The notes under the pieces: model-generated
The model's database searches: none
What the model saw: only the letters and a program-made list of their open reading frames with translations
Told to the model about the DNA's origin: nothing
Made by a program: the position numbers and the translations under genes
Shown here: positions 62,457 to 64,000 of the stretch, in pieces
Layout: every line of letters begins with the position of its first letter
How positions within the stretch are numbered: the first letter of the stretch is position 1
Source: Fructobacillus pseudoficulneus
Lineage (GTDB): Bacteria > Bacillota > Bacilli > Lactobacillales > Lactobacillaceae
Direction of reading: 5' to 3'
Length of the DNA stretch: 64,000 nucleotides
Assembly (NCBI RefSeq): GCF_900108455.1
Contig: NZ_FNWS01000004.1
Coordinates: 1-64,000, forward strand

Positions 62457-64000
62457 TTAGTACTTAGGTTCCCACTTCAAGTCAGCGATGGCCTTCTTCA
62501 CGTCGGTGATCTTTTCCTTCGTGATTCCTTGGTCAACTGCTGATTGAGCAGTGGCAACAGCGACTGTTTCTGAGAAGACAGTCAACTGTGAAACTGGTGG
62601 CAAAACGGCTGCCCCTGGCTTTGTTGAATCAACAATTCCACCCAATGAGTGAGCTGCTGCTGAAATCATTTCATCATTCAAGACAGTAGCAGTTGATGCA
62701 ATCGTTCCCAAACCAAGACCTGGGTATACCAAGGCGTTGTTTGCTTGACCGATTTCGTAAGTTACACCCTTGTATTCGACAGGGTGAACAGGGATACCAG
62801 TAGCAATCAAAGCCTTACCATCAGTCCATTCAAGCAAGTCTTCAGCCTTTGCTTCTGCCAACTTTGTTGGGTTAGACAATGGGAAGATAACTGGACGTTC
62901 TGTGTGAGCGGCCATTTCTTGAACGATTTCCTTCGTAAAGGCACCTGGTTGTGTTGAAGTTCCAACCATGATTGTTGGGTGGATTTCCTTCACAACGGAA
63001 GCCAAGTCCGTCAATGAATCAGCGTTGGCAAATTCAGAACGTGAGCGGGCGAATGGCTTTTGTTCTGGTGTCAAATCATCCATATCATCGAAAAGCAATC
63101 CTTGCTTATCAACCATGTAGATGTGCTTGCGGGCTTCTTCTTCTGACAAACCTTCTTGCAACATTTCTTCAAACATCCGGTTAGCAATTCCTGCACCGGC
63201 TGAACCAGCACCAAAAGTCAAGTAAGTCTGGTCAGACAACTTTTCACCAGTGATGGTCATGGCACCCAAAGCGGCTGCCAAAGTGATGATTCCAGTTCCT
63301 TGGATATCATCGTTAAATGTCGTAATCTTGTCCTTATACTTGTCCAAGATCACAGCGGCGTTTGAACGACCAAAGTCTTCCCAGTGCAAGTACAACTTAG
63401 GGAAAAGCTTTTCGGCTGCGGCAACGAAACTGTCGACGAATTCAGTGTACTTTTCACCGCGAACACGTTCGTGACGGTTACCCAAGTACATTGGGTTGTC
63501 CAACAATGACTGATTGTTTGTTCCGTTATCCAAGACAACAGGCAAAACGTTTTCAGGGTTGACACCAGCTGCGGCTGTATAAACCATCAACTTACCAACG
63601 GCGATATCAACACCGTTCGTTCCCCAATCACCAATACCCAAGATACCTTCGGCATCAGTCACAACGATCAACTTGATGTCACGACCATTGGCACCAGCCT
63701 TCAAAGCTGATTCCATCACGTCAGGTTCGTCAATCGACAAGTAAACCGCGTTTTGTGGGTCCACAAACAATTCTGAGTAATTTTCAATCGTGTCAGCAAT
63801 AACTGGATCATAAACGATTGGCATAAATTCAACCACGTGTTGGCTGAACAACTTGTAGAACAACGTATGGTTCGTGTTGAAGATTTCCATCAAGAACAAA
63901 CGCTTTTCCAAATCAGAAGGCTTCGACTGATATTGTGCGTAAGCTTGTTCTGTTTGTTCTTCCAAAGTTTGAACACGAGGAGGCAAAAGACCGGCAATGC
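62457..64000 (-). CDS. mleA: malolactic enzyme (partial, 5' end outside the window)
   Basis: Converts L-malate to L-lactate and CO2 with NAD and manganese. 514 codons lie in the window. At the edge the frame is open ([24 protein letters not shown]), and the family continues about 30 residues further, so the real start is off the right edge. Visible: metal-ligand region [18 protein letters not shown], the NAD loop [12 protein letters not shown] and [11 protein letters not shown]. Malic enzymes are close relatives, but the [11 protein letters not shown] start, the lack of a longer N-terminal domain and the MleP neighbour favour malolactic enzyme. Confidence 0.9.
   Translation of the reverse strand, partial: IAGLLPPRVQTLEEQTEQAYAQYQSKPSDLEKRLFLMEIFNTNHTLFYKLFSQHVVEFMPIVYDPVIADTIENYSELFVDPQNAVYLSIDEPDVMESALKAGANGRDIKLIVVTDAEGILGIGDWGTNGVDIAVGKLMVYTAAAGVNPENVLPVVLDNGTNNQSLLDNPMYLGNRHERVRGEKYTEFVDSFVAAAEKLFPKLYLHWEDFGRSNAAVILDKYKDKITTFNDDIQGTGIITLAAALGAMTITGEKLSDQTYLTFGAGSAGAGIANRMFEEMLQEGLSEEEARKHIYMVDKQGLLFDDMDDLTPEQKPFARSRSEFANADSLTDLASVVKEIHPTIMVGTSTQPGAFTKEIVQEMAAHTERPVIFPLSNPTKLAEAKAEDLLEWTDGKALIATGIPVHPVEYKGVTYEIGQANNALVYPGLGLGTIASTATVLNDEMISAAAHSLGGIVDSTKPGAAVLPPVSQLTVFSETVAVATAQSAVDQGITKEKITDVKKAIADLKWEPKY

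Noticed and set aside
1-64000. CRISPR array, prophage or insertion sequence
   Set aside because: No regularly spaced repeats, transposase, integrase or terminal repeats were seen.

Overview
The window looks like chromosome of a heterofermentative lactic acid bacterium of the Leuconostocaceae, most like Leuconostoc, Fructobacillus or Convivina. The basis is gene content: phosphoketolase (xfp), glucose-6-phosphate dehydrogenase (zwf), malolactic enzyme (mleA) with a malate permease, WalRK, ClpL, ECF-type FolT and an Opp peptide transporter, at moderate GC. The genus is an inference. I saw no prophage, insertion sequence or CRISPR array. Most of the window is well-packed housekeeping DNA with short intergenic gaps and clear intrinsic terminators.

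Layout. 1-360: tandem promoters and leader of an rRNA operon that leaves the window on the left (minus strand). 0.4-5.4 kb: cysS, gltX, radA, dut. 5.5-9.8 kb: a small acetyltransferase, then an HTH-regulator/clpL operon divergent from an AbrB-like/membrane fusion protein, with a repeated operator between them. 9.8-14.5 kb: rlmD, a YczE-type membrane protein, folT under a tetrahydrofolate riboswitch, prfC. 14.5-20.5 kb: the oppABCDF operon. 20.6-22.8 kb: an ABC-F protein, a VOC-like protein and tRNA-Lys(CUU). 23.0-26.8 kb: a run of three broken genes (MFS transporter, LysM-NlpC/P60 wall hydrolase, manA). 26.8-35.6 kb: ferredoxin/flavodoxin-NADP reductase, nucleoside hydrolase, deoxynucleoside kinase, htrA-walK-walR, prs and a HAD phosphatase. 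35.7-39.7 kb: xfp with a GntR/UTRA regulator, and a YbaK deacylase. 39.7-45.2 kb: rpsF-ssb-rpsR and gdpP-rplI-dnaB. 45.3-51.8 kb: NhaC, MFS, zwf, GNAT, HD hydrolase, XRE regulator, YagU-like protein. 51.9-58.3 kb: PEBP protein, a coiled-coil protein with a structured leader, a MarR/alpha-keto-acid decarboxylase pair, lepB, rbsK, rpiA. 58.4-64 kb: ThrE exporter, two small membrane-anchored proteins, a frameshifted malate permease and malolactic enzyme running off the right edge.

How the genes fit together. zwf, rpiA, rbsK, xfp and prs form the pentose-phosphate/phosphoketolase trunk of this metabolism. The keto-acid decarboxylase and the malolactic enzyme deal with pyruvate, keto acids and malate. 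Opp, NhaC and ThrE handle peptides, sodium and amino acids. The most interesting material is regulatory: the three-half-site operator of the clpL operon, paired MarR operators around the decarboxylase promoter, two GntR palindromes around xfp, four genes that look leaderless, and a cysteine-rich leader ORF at 52.6 kb. There is also a set of damaged peripheral genes, including the malate permease next to an apparently intact malolactic enzyme. Positions of short sites were counted by eye and may be off by a base or two.
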